Positions 11,662 to 23,456 of a stretch of DNA of 64,000 nucleotides are shown piece by piece. Position 1 is the first letter of the stretch. The number at the start of each line of letters is the position of its first letter. The notes beneath the pieces are model-generated. The model saw only the letters and a list, made by a program, of their open reading frames with translations, made no database searches and was not told the origin of the DNA. The position numbers and the translations under genes were made by a program. Origin of the DNA: Cutaneotrichosporon cavernicola (taxonomy: Eukaryota > Basidiomycota > Tremellomycetes > Trichosporonales > Trichosporonaceae); contig NC_083393.1 in the NCBI RefSeq assembly GCF_030864355.1, positions 310,001 through 374,000 on the forward strand, read 5' to 3'.

Positions 11662-11955
11662 GACGGGGAAACGAAAGCGCGTAGAATCCAATAAACATTG
11701 TAGCGTTGTACTCATGAATACAAAGCATGTCTCTTATGAATTCACGGACACCCGGCTGTGTTGAGATCGACAGCGTGGGCGGAGATGAGCAGAGATGTCA
11801 CAACTCTCAACCCCAGATCCCCCTGTCTTGTCAGCGCCAATGTGCGTGCGCATTCGCTGCACAGAGTCGTATGCCCTTCCTTCGCGATGGCACTCCAGCA
11901 TCCGCTCCCATCCTCCACTCCCTGTACAATTATGTGCCCATACCTGCATCTCGAT

Positions 11956-14900
11956 CTACATGCCTGGCCCGAGACCAAGCTCAAGGCCAACAAGCTCAAG
12001 CGCGCGCCGCGCGAGATCCCTGACCCCGACCTCGATGAGGTCCGACCCGTCCCCGGCATCTTCGGTCCCCTCTCCTCCACCCTCCTCGTCGAAGAAGAGC
12101 ACCCGGTGCTCGGACGGCAGGATCCACATGCTCGGCAGGTGGGCGGGCACGAATGCCAATTCGAGCAGCAAAGGGTAGTACCGGAACAGGTGGGCGCGTG
12201 GGGAGGCGGCCGCCCGCGTCGTCGGCGTCAGTGAGCCGCTGGGTGTAGGCCAGAGCCGCAATGTCACGAGGTGTCGAAGCACATAGAGGATCTCATCCTC
12301 GCGTATTCTGCGGTCAGCTCGTCAATTGAAATAAGCTGAAACTCACCTCGTGAACGGCATTTGGCCGCGGAGCTTTGCGTCGTTCAGGAAGTCCTGGAGT
12401 GTGCTCTCGAAGCGCTCCAGCACCGAAGGTGCAAAGTACGCTGCGACCCTCCGCGTGTCCTCCTCTCCCTTCGCTTCCTCTCCATCATCCTCGCTCGCCA
12501 GTCCGTTCGCTCCGTCCTCCTCATTGCGGCGGCGCCTCCTCGGTCGACCAACGTTCGCGACGAGCTGCTCGAGCGCCCAGTACCTCGTGGCCTCCCTTGC
12601 TTCGGCGATCACGGGCGCGGTCGTGCCACCCGGGGCGCGTACGTCGTAGCGGTACAACACGCTCGCCTTGCGGAGCGTCTCCGCGTACGACTCCACAATA
12701 GCACGCGGGACACGTGCGTCCGTCAGATGAGGGCCGACGGCGTCGCGGACGGCCGTGAGGATGGGGAGGACGAACTCCTCGTCATCATCCGCGCGGTTCG
12801 ATTCGTAGGCCGGCGTCGAGAGGTCGCTGTCGTCTGAGAGTAGCATGCCCGCGTATACGTCCATGATGCGTTCCCACAGTGCGTCATAGCGCTGCTTGGG
12901 CAGCTCGTGGGACTCGAGGCGCGGCATCACGCGCCGCAGTACGCGGACGAAGCACGTCATCGCCGTACGCCACAGCGGCGGGTCGTCGCCGTACCTACTC
13001 GCGGACGGGCACTCGTATTTGAGCTTGATGGGGGTCGCGTACGCGCCGAGGACCGCCTCGATCGTGCTGTCCGCGTAAAGCGCAGCGTTGTCGTGCTCTT
13101 CGAAGACATCCGCCATAGTCGGGAGGCAAAACTTGCACAGTGCAACGTACGACTGTCTCCCATGCGCGCCGAAGGGCAGACCTGCGTACTTGGCCAGGTC
13201 GGAAAGCACAACGCTCGGCCCGAACGCATTCGAACTCGCCACGAGCTCTGCGACAGCGGACTGCAGCGGCGACATGCTGTCCACGTCCACACGGTAGTCG
13301 GGTGAGCGGCCATACTCGATTGCAGCACGGAGGATGTCCGACAGCTGCTTCGGGCGCGGGTCGTCCTCTGCCCATCCGAGACGGTCGTCCAGGAGGCGTG
13401 CAACGCGCACGAGTGCGACAAGGTTATCCTGAGTGTACGGTTCGCCTTCGGGGAGCGACTCGCCCATGCCCACAAATGTCGTCCAAGCCGGCTCAAGGAG
13501 CGGCGACCCCTTCTCGCTAGCGACGAGGACGCGTTCAAGGGTCTTGAACGCCGCGGTGCTGCACGTGCGGGGCTCGGAGATGAACGAGCGTTTCAGCCGG
13601 TCCAGGAGATGCTGGCACACGGCGGTAGCGGATGGCAGCTCAAGGATCTGGGGGAGGAACAAGCCGAAGATGGACCCGACCGACGTAAGTGCCAGCACCT
13701 GGCTCTCGTCGCCACGCATGCCATCCAGGAGCGGGAAGATGACCTTCCAGAACACGTCCTCCCACAGCTGCGGGTCGAGAGTCGAGCCGTAAAGCTCGAC
13801 GCAGCGGAAGAGCGTCTGCATTGCACTGCTCCGCACCTCGAGACGTGGATCCCGCGCAAGCTCGAGCAACTCAAGCAGGAGGAAGAGCCACAGGTCCTTC
13901 GAGTCGGCCTGCACGGCATCCGAGACACTCCACAGCAGCCCGATGGCGGCCAGAGTGATGTTGACATCATCCTGCTGCTGCCCGAAGTGGCCGAGACAGC
14001 TGATGCACAGCCGCATCGCATCGTTGTCGAGTGACGAGAGGAAGTCGGTGCAGATGAGCTGGAGCGATGGGAACGCGATGCGCACGAGGTTGGCGTCGCC
14101 GCGATGAGCCGCTGTCGGTGGTGTGGCCCGGCCGCTCTCAGGGCGCTTGCACGCATTATTGAGCATGTCGAAGATCGTTGGCCAGCCCACCTCGAGGCTG
14201 TGGCCAGATGACTCGAGAATCTGGTTGAGGGTCTGGTACCCGGACGAGCGGACGTCGTAGTCGGTCGCGACCATGTTGCTGACTGGATTGGCGTCGACTT
14301 GGCGGACAAGCACGTCAAATACCTGGTGCTGCACGCGGGGTTCTGATGTTGTGCGCAGCGATGCTAGGAGGAGCTCGTTCAGCGTGTCCGACGCTTGGTT
14401 GCGGATCGTGGATGGTGCGGTGATGTGTCGTGCCGCGCCGAGGAGGTGTTGCATTAAGGCGGTCCACCCAACGCCCGGATCTCTGTTGACCAGACGCTCT
14501 AGGTTGAGCATGGCGACGATGCGAAGCTTAGCAAGGCCGAACGACCGCTCGCCCGACTTTATGCTCTGAAACACGTTCAGTCCGCTTGCCCTTCGCCCTC
14601 CTCCGCTCATGGGGCTAAATCCTGAGTTCGCCGGGGTGTTTAGGTCGACAACCGACTCCATGCCGATCATCTCAGCACTGAGGCGACACAGCGCTGTGAT
14701 GAACGTGCTAAACGCGTCGTCGTCCAGATCGCGCGATTGCTCGAACAGCGCATTCACTGCAGCCTGGATGTGGTCGTTGTCGAGATCCTGGAGCATCTCG
14801 GCTGGCGGACCAGAGACATCGACCGACGATCGGCCAGAAGGACTCTGCGGTGTCGATGGTGTCGGGCGCCGTTGCTGCGCGCCACGCGGCACCGACGTGA

Positions 14901-17051
14901 GAAGGTAGTTGGCGTTCTGGAGTGTCTCCAGAACGTCGTGCCATGCAGGTCCAATGCTACCTGCCAGTGTCTGCGCCACGGAGATGAGGCTGCGGAGACA
15001 CGCAAGGTTGCGCTCGGACAGGCTGGGTGGACCAGCCACCTGCCCAGTGAGAGCAGTAAGACCGAGCGACTCGGCAGTGCTGCCCTTGCCCGATGATCCG
15101 GACTCGAGGTACTGCTGCATCGCCGACACAACTGGTGCGGGAGCAGCATACTTTGCCAATGTGTTCAGGAACGCGTCTCGTGGTGTAAACAGGCCAAGCC
15201 TACCGCACGCGACCGTGAAGTCTTGCAGGGCCGTGAGCACCCCCGAAAAGATGCCGTCGGACAGATCGGTGGCGATGCAGTAGGAAAGAGCCGCGAGAAG
15301 TGCGGGCCATGCCGACTCGGCCATGCTCTTGGCTGCCTCTGCCGTCTCCTGTGCAGCGGACGCTGTCGAGATACTCTCGGCGATGGCGCATAGTGACTGG
15401 ACTCCGAGGAGGTAAACATATGTTTCTGGCACGGGAGGAGCTTCTGCCTTGTCGTGCTGCTCCACGAGGCGCTGCTTCATCGCCGAATGTGGCCCCAGCC
15501 CGCCGCTTCCGCTTGCGACAAGGCTACCAACAGCCGACACGCCAACGCTGGCCGCGCTCGCCACCATGCCGATTCCCATGTCGAAATAGCTTGCGTTTAC
15601 GTGGTCTGCTGAGCTTGCAGGTACGCCGAGGCCGTGCATCTGCACGCCGATTCCGAGGAGAGCAGGTTTCTCGTTGGTGAGACGACCCAACGCGGACACG
15701 AGCTTGGCGAACAGCTTCGGCCCGTCGGGCCCGTCATATTGTGACCAGATGGCGCGTAACAGTGTCGGATCTCCGCAAATACCCCGCAGGATCTCGAGTG
15801 CGAGAACATGCAGCCATGGTGGTGCGTCGCGTCTATGCTCCTTGCGCTCATCCTCGTCACCGGCGCCCATCCGGATCAGCCAGAGGAGGTAGCTCTCGAC
15901 CTCAGAAGGGAGCTGGTCAGCATAGCTCCGGATGAGCACGTAGAGAAGGCGGCACAAGCGGAGTGCCACGGCGAAGGATGGGCGCTCATTCTGCAGACGA
16001 AAAATGAGAGGATGGAGTGAGTGGCGCAAGAGATGGAGGAGCTCGGGGTGCGTCTTGACGACGCCCTCGTATCCGCTGAGGATGGACTCGATGAGTTCGA
16101 GCCCGAACGTCCGCGATAGTGAGGACAGCTTGAGCATGCGTGGCTTAGCCTTGTCCCCTGTGCTCCAGAGACTGAGGCTAGACGAGCCTTGGTGTCCGGC
16201 TGTGAGGAGGCAGAGGTCAGAGAGGATGCAGTACGCGTCCATTGCGGCCGGAGTCACCGACACCTCGACAGCCTCGTGGCTGGGCGACGGCGACGTGCGT
16301 GGTGGCGACTTGGGTGGACTCTTGGGCTTGGAAGATTTGGGGGAAGGATGGGACTTGGAAGTGGTGAGGGTGAGGGGTAGTGACGGGGGAACGCCAGCGT
16401 CATCTGTGGCAGCGACACGGTCAAACACAACCATGATGGCCTGTCGCAAGGTCGCGGCTGCGGTGGACGAGACGACACTAACCCGCGAGTCCTGCAGCTT
16501 GAAGCATAGAAGGAGCGCAGTACCGAGCGTGTCGCCGTGCATGTCCTTGCAATAGGTGAGGATGGAGAGGAGCGTCTGCAGGATCTTTAACTGGATGTCG
16601 ACAGCCTGGCCTGCGACGCTCCCCAGTGTGGCCATCACGTCCGGCAGCGAAGCGAGCGGCACACCGCCGAGCGCGACAAGGCGCTGCAGCGCGGCGATAC
16701 TGATACCAACAATCTTGGCATTCTTCGTCTTGCAGCCCAGCGTCACGGGCGCGAGGAGCGTGTCGGCCCGTGAGGCGAGCAGCTCGCGCGGCTGCGGGCC
16801 ATGACGCAGGATCTCGAGCGCAGCTTCACTGGCCTGCTGTCAGCTTCGCCATCTAACATGTAGCTCACATCCTTGACTTCGGGATTCCGGCGTTTGCTCT
16901 CGACAATGAGCGACTGGAGCTCCGAGACGAGGAGGTTGTGGTCCTGCGGAGGGAATGTGGAGGGCGTGTGCAGGTGGAGGCGGGTTGCAGCGGAGTGCAT
17001 AAGAACGCGCGTTAGCATAGCCGCAAACGTCCAGAGCGTCGGACTCACCAT
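11956..17051 (-). CDS. MON2: Mon2, Golgi/endosome Sec7-like scaffold protein
   Basis: Large HEAT-repeat protein related to the BIG/Sec7 Arf-GEFs but lacking the catalytic Sec7 domain. In yeast Mon2 works with Dop1 and the flippase Neo1 at late Golgi/endosome membranes. Exons leftward: 17051-17049 (ATG only), 16943-16869, 16833-12347 and 12307-11956, giving 1638 aa, essentially the length of yeast Mon2 (1636). The N-terminus has the dimerisation/cyclophilin-binding-type block (LVSELQSLIVESKRRN, then LGCKTKNAKIVGISIAALQRL and VVSSTAAATLRQ). The C-terminus has YYPLLLELAFVP. Introns are 105, 35 and 39 nt. The start rests on the first intron: ATG spliced directly to DHNLLVSELQ. It is tail to tail with the kinase gene (294 bp) and divergent from the deaminase pair (191 bp). 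Confidence 0.93.
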
Positions 17052-17242
17052 GGCCGCGTGCGCGGTCGTGATCCTAACGGTGTTGATTAGGGAATGAGCG
17101 GATGATGGACGAAGTTGACACGCTTCTTTGATGACGTGACGTGTGTCAGGAGTTGGGTGGCGGTTTCGTTGCGCTCTACGTAGGGTAGCAATTCATATCT
17201 CGATATCATGCCGCCTTCACATACACTTAACCCCCCCCCAGA

Positions 17243-17950
17243 ATGCAAGTGACGGCGGACCGCTACGCCGAGTTCATGAAGATGTGCGCTGTTTGCCGTA
17301 CATGCTGACGCAGCGCCCACGAGCAGGCCCTCAAAGGCTTGAACGAGGGTGGCATTCCCATCGGGTGAGTGTCGCGCGCAGTGTTTCGGAGTGGCTCAGC
17401 TGACTCCAGCGCTGCAGTCGTCCACCTCCCCACTGGCAAGGTGCTGGCACGCGGGCACAACCAGCGGGTACAGATGAACTCGAACATCCGTGCGGACTCG
17501 ATGGCATGGGTGAACTGATTGTAGGACATGGCGAGATGGATGCGCTTGAGAACATGGGGCGGGTGGACGCGGGCGTGCTACGCGAATGTGCAATGTTCAC
17601 CACTCTCAGCCCGTGCTACATGGTGAGTGAGCGACGTAATGCGTGGCGCGTCTGTGCGCATGCCATCTCCGCCTCCTTGCTGATACCTTCCCTCCCCTTC
17701 CTCTGACCCCTCCTCATCACTGAGGCCAAGCTAAGCCCAGTGCTCGGGTACTTGCGTGCTCTACAAGATTCCACTCATCGTCATGGCTGAGAACAACAAC
17801 TTTGTCGGAGGGGAGGACCTGCTCGCCTCCAAGGGAGTGGAGATTGTAAACCTCCGCGACAAAGAAATCACGGCGATGATGCGTGACTGGATCGCCAGCG
17901 ACCGCGGTCGAGCAGTGTGGGACGAGGACATAGGCGAGGTGTCGTCATGA
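17243..17950 (+). CDS. FCY1: Cytosine deaminase (Fcy1-like), copy 1
   Basis: Zinc-dependent cytosine deaminase converting cytosine to uracil in pyrimidine salvage; the family also converts 5-fluorocytosine. Exons are 17243-17283, 17314-17364, 17410-17489, 17525-17622 and 17741-17950 (159 aa, against 158 in yeast Fcy1). Introns are 30, 45, 35 and 118 nt. The zinc and catalytic residues are present: His59 and Glu61 in HGE, Cys88 and Cys91 in SPCYMC, each displaced by three from the yeast positions. The 30-nt first intron (CTGAC then CAG) is needed to give KIAHEQALKGLNEGGIPIG, which aligns with yeast DIAYEEA..GYKEGGVPIG. The C-terminus DEDIGE also matches. It is head to tail with a second deaminase paralog 213 bp downstream. 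All catalytic residues are intact, so it is probably active. Confidence 0.92.
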
Positions 17951-18163
17951 GGCCGATAGCCACGGAGTGAGAGCGGGACCGAGTCACATCCTCTCATCCA
18001 GAGGAATGCATTGGATAACATTCCGCAGGCGACCTGCAATCCCACATCCACACCACCCGTTTCGGCACCCGCTTGCCGGTTGCCCACCAAACGTCATCCA
18101 CAAGACCGCAGATGACAAGTCTTGCGCCCCCTGTTCCCCCCTCTCGCCACTTACCTACTTACA

Positions 18164-18818
18164 ATGTCGGGCAAGAACGACCTGGACAAGCTGCGGAACA
18201 CACTCTCCTTCCATGTTCCAGAGAAAGGCAGTTGGAAGGCCGTGACACCCGCCGACTACCCCAAGTTTATGGCTGCGTGAGATCCCACCAGAGTATTCTG
18301 ACTTTAGGGCGAAAGAGCAAGCTGCCAAGGGCGCACGTGAAGGCGGCCAGCCGATCGGTGCGGTCGTCGTACACCTCCCCACTGGACAGATATTGGGACG
18401 CGGACATAACCAGCGCCTCCAGCGCGGTAGCCGGGTGCTGCACGCCGAGACGGACGCGCTCGAGAACGCCACCATGACTGGCGAAGCCGGCGGGCCACCA
18501 GTGCCGGACAACCTGATGGCTGAGTGTGGCATGTTCACCACCATGAGTCCGTGTCCTATGTGTGCAGGAGCGTGCGCCCAGTTCGGCCTCAAGCTCGTTG
18601 TCATGGCGGAAAACGAGACCTGCTCGCATGGCGAGTTTGTGCTCGCCCACTTTGGCATCGAGGCCGTCAACCTCAAGGACGGGGAGATGCTCAACACTGT
18701 CAATGCCTGGATCAAAGGGCCTGGCGCATCGACGTGGGATAACCCCGAGCTCGCGGTGCCACTCCGTAGATGGATTGCCGACGAGCCCGGAAACCCAAAG
18801 GGGTGGGTTCCGTCATAG
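18164..18818 (+). CDS. Cytosine deaminase-like paralog, copy 2
   Basis: Second member of the same zinc deaminase family, in tandem with the Fcy1-like gene. Exons 18164-18276 and 18308-18818 are separated by a 31-nt intron (TTCTGACTTTAG end), giving 207 aa. It has GGQPIGAVVVHLPTG and GRGHNQRLQRGSRVLHAE (His83, Glu85) and SPCPMC (Cys120, Cys123), so the metal site is complete. Differences from copy 1: an N-terminal extension of about 25 residues, HAE instead of HGE, an insertion of about 10 residues between the two zinc motifs (TGEAGGPPVPDN), and a longer C-terminus without the DEDIGE end. Intron count dropped from four to one. The substrate may be cytosine, or may have diverged towards another base or nucleoside; the sequence does not decide. 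Confidence 0.85.
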
Positions 18819-19046
18819 GCCGATGCAGTACACAAGTTCAGAAGCGCCAGGTGATGGGATGACCAAGGCAGCTGTTGAAGAGATGTGGCCGTTTAGAGTC
18901 TCACCCCGCGCCTGACAGCTCGCAGCACAAAACTCTCGCAGACGAATCCCTTACGATTACATGCATACATTGGTTGAGTGTTACTATGATGGCTCTTCGT
19001 CAACTATTGTCACCCACTATTGTTTTACTGTATGATACAAGAAACG

Positions 19047-21710
19047 CTAATCTCCCTGGTCGCGGCGCTTCCTTGCTGCGGCCTTTTGCTCGTCGCGCTT
19101 GCGGAAGAGAGCGTGGCTTCCGCCCCCCGTGACACGCTGCTTCTTCGTGGCCCGCTCCTCACGATTAAGGTCCTTACTGCAGGTCAGCTCTGAACACTCA
19201 TGATCATTCCACGAGCTAACTCACTTGAGACTTTTGTTCTGCTCCTGGTAGCTCATGTGCTGGCCACCTGATAGGTGCGCCAGCGGAGCAGCGAAGCGCT
19301 GTGCTGGACCAGCCCCACCCGCATTCGTGAGGTTCTTTGGCTGGGCAGACGCAGGAAGCTTCTGGTGCTTACCGCCATGTAGGCGGCCGTAGTTGTCTGC
19401 GGTCTCCCACTTGTCTGGGCTCGAATTGAGCACCGACTCGAGTAACTCGATCTGGCTCGCCTTGGTGCGGTACACCAGCCCGTCCATCTTCTCGATACCG
19501 TGGAGCTCGGTGATGACGCGGAACTCGTAGCCCTGGTCAACCAAGAACGCCTGGCGCTTGGTGCTGTAGTACATCTCCTGCGTGTCCTTGGAAACGAGCG
19601 AGTAAAAGAAGGCACTGAAGCCTTCCTCGTTACGCCGCTTGGCACGGAGGATGCGGCCGAGGCGCTGTGCTTCCTGGCGGCGCGAGCCGAAGTGACTCGA
19701 GATCTGGATGAGAACCGAAGCCTCAGGTAGGTCGATTGACGTGTCGCCGACCTTCGACAGGAAGATCGTGTTCATGCTCGGGTCCATCTGGAAACGAGAC
19801 AGAATGCGCAGGCGCTCGCCCTCAGGGGTGCTGCCGTGGATGAACGCCTTGCCCAGCTTTTTGGCATACGCCTCCAGCGCATAAACGTTATCCGAGAAGG
19901 CAATGACCTTGTCGCCGCGCTTCTCGTGGAAGTTGATGAGGAACTGTGCCGCCTGCATCTTGTTGGGGTTCATCGCGTGCAGTAAGATACGCTTGCGGCT
20001 TGGGTTGCGCAGGTACTCGCGGTAGAACTCGGGCGTCATTGGGCACCACACCTCCGAGCACTGCACCGCCGCAATGTGTCCGTGGCGCGTGAGGTCCTTC
20101 CAGTTGGCCTCGTACAGCTTTGGTCCGATGAGGTAGCCCAGGTCACCGATCTTGTCGTCCTCCCGCACCAGCGTCGCCGTGAGGCCAAGCTTGGCGTGCA
20201 CCTTGAAGTTGCTCACGCACTTGCGGAACATGTCGGCGGGAACGACGTGCACCTCGTCAAGCAAAAGGAAGCCCCATTCCAGCGTCTTGAGCCAGTCCAT
20301 GACCTTCTGAGCGTCATGTGCACGCTTACCCGTCTTAGCAATCATGGAGTACGTCGAGACAACGACGCCGGCCGGCCCCTGGAAGATTTCCTTCTCGTCG
20401 CGAGTGAAGGCGCAGATTTGGCGCTCGCTAATGTTCGAGAATTGGATGAACTGTTGCTTCCACTGCGCGACTGACACGGCAGAGGTGCAGAGCACGAGGG
20501 TGCTCTTGCGAATCGTGCACGCCGCGGTGATGCCGACGAGCGTCTTGCCCGCGCCGCATGGCAGGACGATGATGCCTGAACGGGCGCGGCCGTTACCGAA
20601 CATTTTGGAGAGCGACGTCTCCTGGTACGGGCGGATGACAGTCATGGGCTTCAGCTGCATATCGAGGTTGGGGTTCACCGAGTCGTTGCGGAAGTCGTAC
20701 TCCTCCAGTGCGGGCAAGTCGATGTCCTTGCAGCGACGGCGCACCTCCTCGATGCGGTCACCAGCTACTTCGAACGACTGGACAGCGTCCTCTTCATCCA
20801 GCTCGTCGGTCTCGTTGATGCCAATGACCGCACCGATCACATCATCGTCGGCGTTGGCGTTCGTCTCCTCCACGGTTTGTCCAGCAGCGCGCCGCGCCTC
20901 TGTGGTACCAGGAATCATGTAGTCGCGCTTCGGCTTGGACCCCTGCTCAACACCAAAGGTCATGTCGCTCTGCTCTTCGTCGCGATGCACACGGCATGTC
21001 TTAATAACCTCGTCCTTGAGCAGGCGCTGAAGGTACTCGGGCACGCTCGACTCGAGATAATAGCGATTGTGCTTGAGAACGAGCTTGATTTTACCGTAAC
21101 TCGCCGTCCACTTGCGGATGCGGCCCACGAGTGCCCCGGGTAGTGGGATCTTGGACAGACGACGGAGCACTTCGATAATGTCGTTTGTCTCGAGACCGAC
21201 ACTCATAGCGGCATGCAGCGACGGCTTGGTGATGCGGTACTCGTGCATCAAGTCGGGACGCGAGACCGGCTCCGCAATGGCGACGAGGAAGTCCTGCGCA
21301 GCGTTCGCAAGAGGTGAGAACGCTTCCAGGATACTGTCGGTTAGAGTCTGACAAACCACTCCGCATGAGAGGAGAAAACCTCACATGTTGCCAGTCTCAT
21401 CAATCCACAACGGCCGCGCAGCGTGGTCCGGCTTCAGCTGCTGCTTAGAGAGGTCGATGCTACCGCCCAGCCGGCCGAGGAACCCTGAATCCTCGCCCTC
21501 AGCGTCACTGTCAAACTGTCCCTCTGTAGGATGCGCCGCCGCCGCGCGCTGCAGTGCTGTGAGATTGATCTTGGGCACCGTCCTTGGCGCAGCTGCCTTC
21601 TTCGGCCTCTGCTTGGCCAGCTGCTTCTTACGAAGCTCGGCATACTCGTCCTCGGACTCGTCCGAGTTCATAAAGTCGAGCGAGGACGCTGGCGAAGACT
21701 CGCGCGACAT
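19047..21710 (-). CDS. SSL2: TFIIH DNA helicase/translocase Ssl2 (XPB/Rad25)
   Basis: 3'-5' DNA translocase subunit of TFIIH, used for promoter opening by RNA polymerase II and for opening DNA around lesions in nucleotide excision repair. Exons leftward: 21710-21385, 21333-19225 and 19176-19047 (854 aa; yeast 843). Introns are 51 and 48 nt. Motifs: acidic N-terminus, damage-recognition-like region with [20 protein letters not shown], Walker A LPCGAGKT (about residues 366-373), LLLDEVH (about 465-471), RED motif in [11 protein letters not shown], and helicase motifs V/VI with [12 protein letters not shown]. The last exon encodes a basic tail ending [12 protein letters not shown]. Start ATG 21710 begins [10 protein letters not shown]. 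It is divergent from PET100 with only 270 bp between start codons. Confidence 0.96.
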
Positions 21711-21980
21711 GGCTGGTGAGAAGAGATGGAAGAGAGTTGAGATTATTCGACTTGTGACGAGTGCGAGTATTGAGCTCTGAGTCAACTGGGTGGCGACTGT
21801 GGCAATTCGATGGCCAATAGCGGAACCAAATTGACTTAGCTTTCGGAGTACTGCGTGGGCCTTTGTTTCCTTTGTGTGACCCCTTGGGCTTTTGGAATTG
21901 CCCTCGGCCATCATCGCACAACTACTCACTCCATCTTGCATCGTTCCGTTCAACTGCTCCCCCTCACTTTTCAGATCAAC

Positions 21981-22448
21981 ATGGGCGCAAATCGTGAGCT
22001 TGATCTCTGAGAGCTACAGCTGAAGTCAGTCGAGGTCTTCAAGTTCGCGACCTACCTCTTTATCCCGCTGTTCGCGATGCTTCACTTCGGCGACCCAAAC
22101 TGGTGAGTCCCGACGTCCTCCAACCTTCCTCGGCGCTGATAGCAGGTATGAGAACCACGTCCAGCCTGTATGTTGCCATTGTAAACCAGACGACTAACGT
22201 GCAGTTCAAGGACCGCTTCCACCCCCGCGAGGACACTAACGTGAGCTCTCGAACTTGCTTGGAGCTGACATCAGAAACCACCACACACCGCGTCCGAGGT
22301 GCAGGCCGAGCTCCAGCGGTACAAGGATGAGCGCCTCGCCAAGGCCGGGATCAAGCCTGAGTCTGCACCGAACCGCGTGCTCCCCGCTGTTCCGGACGAG
22401 CGAAGGCCCCAGTTCAGCTGGGCCCAGGGCGACCAGCGTCTCGTATAG
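21981..22448 (+). CDS. PET100: Pet100, cytochrome c oxidase assembly chaperone
   Basis: Small mitochondrial inner-membrane protein that helps assemble complex IV. Five exons in 468 bp: 21981-21993, 22030-22102, 22146-22167, 22205-22240 and 22275-22448 (105 aa). Introns are 36, 43, 37 and 34 nt. The N-terminus MGANLEVFKFATYLFIPLFA matches the MGVKLEIFRM..YLTFP start of human PET100 and contains the single membrane-spanning segment. It is followed by NWYENHV, KDRFHPRED and a charged helix (ASEVQAELQRYKDERLAKAG). The 13-nt first exon and the acceptor at 22029 (not the nearer AG at 22019) were chosen because only they give the LEVFKF match and keep frame. It shares an upstream region with SSL2. 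Confidence 0.88.
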
Positions 22449-23033
22449 ACTATCATTGCTCATTGTATGCATATACCACTACTCATTGAGCGAAAACGGT
22501 GGATCGAGAGGAAAAAGCCCCCTCTGATCATGTAGACCAAGGCGATTTGGTTCCTGGCAAGCATCTTGTGAAGGGTCTCTAGATCCCAAGTTGGAGAGGT
22601 TATGCCAGTGTCCCGTTCAGCCGATGCCGGCCATCAGTTATCAGTGTCTTCCGTTCTTGGATGCAACAGCGGCTGGTGGCTAGAGGAGCCATCGAACGTG
22701 TCGTCACGTGTAGTTGTGCGACTCACGGTCCAGACTGACGCCAAGAACCTGACGTTTTCATGTCACCTAATCGATCTCCAGACTTGCACGCATGGTCAGT
22801 CCGTACTGAACGGCCAACGCGACGCATAGCGGCCAACTCGACGCATAGCGGCCAACTCAGTAAACGCTCCAACAGACTCCAAGTCCAACAGACTCTAAGT
22901 CGAAATGATGCGTGCATCGTCATCGCGCCAGCCGACAAGTAGCGCTGGAATCAACGCGTTTTAGGGGTTGTGGGGTGAGTCCTACATGGGGCGAAGGTGA
23001 TACAATGTAGCCAAAGATGTATGGTTGCCTAGT
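22449..23033. other. Intergenic between PET100 and eIF4A 3' ends
   Basis: Convergent 3' regions of PET100 (plus) and the eIF4A gene (minus). Apart from two short tandem duplications near 22.8-22.9 kb I see no gene or RNA in it. Confidence 0.5.
22820..22900. repeat. Two adjacent tandem duplications (19 bp x2, 16 bp x2)
   Basis: CGACGCATAGCGGCCAACT occurs twice in perfect tandem (22820-22838 and 22839-22857). Eleven bases later a 16-bp unit CCAACAGACTC(C/T)AAGT is also doubled (22869-22900). These look like recent replication-slippage products in a 3' flanking region. Confidence 0.85.
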
Positions 23034-23415
23034 TTAAATAAGGTCGGCGACGTTGAGGGGCATCTCGTCGACCTGGGTGTTGTAGAACGCCTCGATCTCA
23101 CGAAGCATCTTAGCATCGTCGGTGGTGACGAAGTTGATAGCAACACCCTTACGGCCGAAACGACCACCACGACCGATGCGGTGGATGTAGTTCTCCTTCG
23201 AGGCGGGGAGGTCGTAGTTGATGACGAGCGAGACCTGCTGGACGTCGATACCACGGGCGAGGAGGTCAGTGGCGATGAGGACACGCGACGAGCCCGAGCG
23301 GAACTCCTTCATGATGACCTCACGCTGAGCCTGGTCCATGTCACCGTGCATGGCGGAGACAGTGAACTCGCGCTCGTGGAGCTTCTGCGTGAGCCAGTCG
23401 ACCTTGCGGCGAGTG

Positions 23416-23456
<41 letters not shown>

